Origin: Actinomadura sp. K4S16
GTDB lineage: Bacteria; Actinomycetota; Actinomycetes; Streptosporangiales; Streptosporangiaceae
Direction: 5' to 3'
Length of the DNA stretch: 64,000 nucleotides
Assembly: GCF_008327685.1 (NCBI RefSeq)
Contig: NZ_BDDE01000016.1
Location: 124,001 to 188,000 of the forward strand
This document shows, piece after piece, positions 62,918 to 64,000 of this stretch. The position numbers were made by a program, and so were the translations under genes. Within the stretch, counting starts at the first letter, position 1. The number at the start of each line of letters is the position of its first letter. The notes under the pieces were generated by a model. It was not told where the DNA came from and did not search any database. It saw nothing but the letters and a program-made list of their open reading frames with translations.

Positions 62918-64000
62918 TCAGAAGGGGCCGGTGAGGTCGCCCAGCTTGTCGGTCAGCTGCAGGTTGTGGGAGTAGTCGACCGGGACGGCGATGACCGAGA
63001 CCGCGTCGTCCGCGAGGGCCTTGCGGAGGGTGGGGAGCAGTTCGGCGGCCGACTCGACGCGGTAGCCGCGGGCGCCGAAGCTCTCGGCGTACCGGACGAA
63101 GTCGGGGTTGCCGAACCTGATGTTCGAACTGCGCCCGAGGTCGAGGTCCATCTTCCACTCGATCAGGCCGTAGGCGGAGTCGTCCCAGATCAGCACGGTG
63201 ATCGGGATGTTCTCGCGGACGGCCGTCTCCAGCTCCTGGGAGTTCATCATGAACGCGCCGTCGCCCGTCGCGGCCAGGACCCTGCGGTTGGGGTGGGCGA
63301 GCTTGGCGGCGATCGCGCCGGGGACGGCGAAGCCCATCGACGACAGCCCGTTGGAGACCAGCAGCGTGTTCGGCTCGTAGGTCGGGTACATGCGGGCCAT
63401 CCACATCTTCACCGCGCCGGTGTCGGCGAGGACGATGTCGCCGCGGCCCATGGCGGTGCGGACGTCGGCGACGATGCGGCGGGGGGAGAGCGGGAAGCCG
63501 TCCTCGGCCGCCCCCTCGGCCAGCTCCTCCCGGAGCATCTCCCGGATCCTCTGGCGTGTGCCGTTCACGTCGAAGCGGCGGTGGACCGAGTCGGCGAGTG
63601 CGCGCAGCGAGCGGGAGATGTCGCCCTGGATGCCGACCTCGACCGGGTAGTGGTCGTCGACCTCGGCGGGCGACTGGTGGATGTGGATGATCTTCTTGTC
63701 CGCGTTCGGGTTGATCTTGACGGGGTCGAACTCCTGGAGCTCGTAGCCGACCGCGATCAGTACGTCCGCCTCGTCGAAGCCGTAATTGACGTAGTCGTGG
63801 CGCATGAAGCCGAACGCGCCGAGGGCGTTGCGGTGGTCGTCGGGGAAGACGCCCTTGCCGTTGAAGGTGGTGGCGACCGGCAGGCCGAGGTGCTCGGAGA
63901 AGTACACGAGGGCGTCGCTCGCGCGGGCCCGGGTGGCGCCGTGGCCGGCCAGGACGATCGGCCGCCGGGCGAGGGCGAGCACGTCGGCGGCGCGGGCGAT
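62918..64000 (-). CDS. Thiamine diphosphate-dependent enzyme, acetolactate-synthase-like, 5' partial
   Basis: The C-terminal 360 residues of a ThDP enzyme; the reading frame is open through the window edge (IARAADVLALARRPIVLAGHGATRA), so the start lies beyond 64000. Visible parts are the central FAD/DHS-like domain (GLPVATTFNGKGVFPDDHRNALGAFGF) and the ThDP-binding domain with SNGLSSMGFAVPGAIAAKLAHP and the GDGAFMMNSQELETAVRENIPITVLIWDDSAYG motif (GDG...DD, where many enzymes have NN). It is probably a catabolic acetolactate synthase or related decarboxylase/carboligase. The isoleucine/valine role cannot be confirmed without the N-terminus. Confidence 0.85.
   Translation of the reverse strand: MARAADVLALARRPIVLAGHGATRARASDALVYFSEHLGLPVATTFNGKGVFPDDHRNALGAFGFMRHDYVNYGFDEADVLIAVGYELQEFDPVKINPNADKKIIHIHQSPAEVDDHYPVEVGIQGDISRSLRALADSVHRRFDVNGTRQRIREMLREELAEGAAEDGFPLSPRRIVADVRTAMGRGDIVLADTGAVKMWMARMYPTYEPNTLLVSNGLSSMGFAVPGAIAAKLAHPNRRVLAATGDGAFMMNSQELETAVRENIPITVLIWDDSAYGLIEWKMDLDLGRSSNIRFGNPDFVRYAESFGARGYRVESAAELLPTLRKALADDAVSVIAVPVDYSHNLQLTDKLGDLTGPF

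Overview
The window is high-GC actinobacterial DNA. Many genes start with GTG or TTG, neighbouring genes often overlap by 4 nt (ATGA/GTGA), and the gene families (LAL regulators, Lrp, PucR, PP2C/SpoIIE phosphatases, DnaE2, clustered Ser/Thr kinases, RHS/LamG giants) suggest Streptosporangiales, possibly Actinomadura or a close relative. The taxon is an inference; no rRNA gene is present.

Layout. 1-3.2 kb: end of an aryl-acid (siderophore-type) locus with a 2,3-dihydroxybenzoate-AMP ligase and a class II DAHP synthase. 3.2-6.7 kb: an SDR/flavin monooxygenase operon divergent from a PucR regulator. 6.8-14.8 kb: a PP2C phosphatase, an Lrp regulator divergent from an F420-type oxidoreductase and a deaminase, an M24-fold hydrolase, and a LAL regulator. 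15.2-27 kb: a large secreted polymorphic-toxin locus made of a LamG/ricin protein, a 2,347-residue RHS protein ending in a HINT domain and an Ntox17-like toxin, and an overlapping Imm31-like immunity gene. 27.4-28.0 kb: a small RelE-like toxin-antitoxin pair.

28.2-35.3 kb holds what I consider the most interesting system. A minus-strand gene set reads cytochrome P450 -> an 18-nt gene encoding MRYLH -> secreted M28 aminopeptidase -> Asp/Asn-hydroxylase-like oxygenase -> methyltransferase -> sulfotransferase, with a divergent MFS exporter. The pentapeptide gene has a perfect Shine-Dalgarno sequence and is followed by a 20-bp perfect hairpin. MRYLH is the precursor type of the biarylitide/myxarylin minimal RiPPs, in which a P450 links Tyr to His. 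The precursor gene lying downstream of the P450, and the extra tailoring genes, make this look like an extended biarylitide pathway.

35.4-43.2 kb: a conserved hypothetical gene, a THUMP-type RNA methyltransferase behind a short leader peptide with mutually exclusive hairpins, DUF5959, tRNA-Arg(TCT), a phosphotransferase, cobD-cobQ, a DUF1444-like gene and a LysE exporter. 43.2-49.3 kb: three paralogous Ser/Thr kinases, two of which share an identical 191-bp tract, with an alpha/beta hydrolase between the first two. 49.4-56.6 kb: quinone oxidoreductase, TetR regulator, an SOS-boxed DUF6504-dnaE2 operon and membrane proteins. 56.7-61.6 kb: a two-component system divergent from an ABC exporter, with a 30-bp palindrome between them. 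61.7-64 kb: a small hypothetical gene with a textbook terminator, a methyltransferase behind a 21-bp palindrome, and the C-terminal part of a ThDP enzyme cut by the window end.
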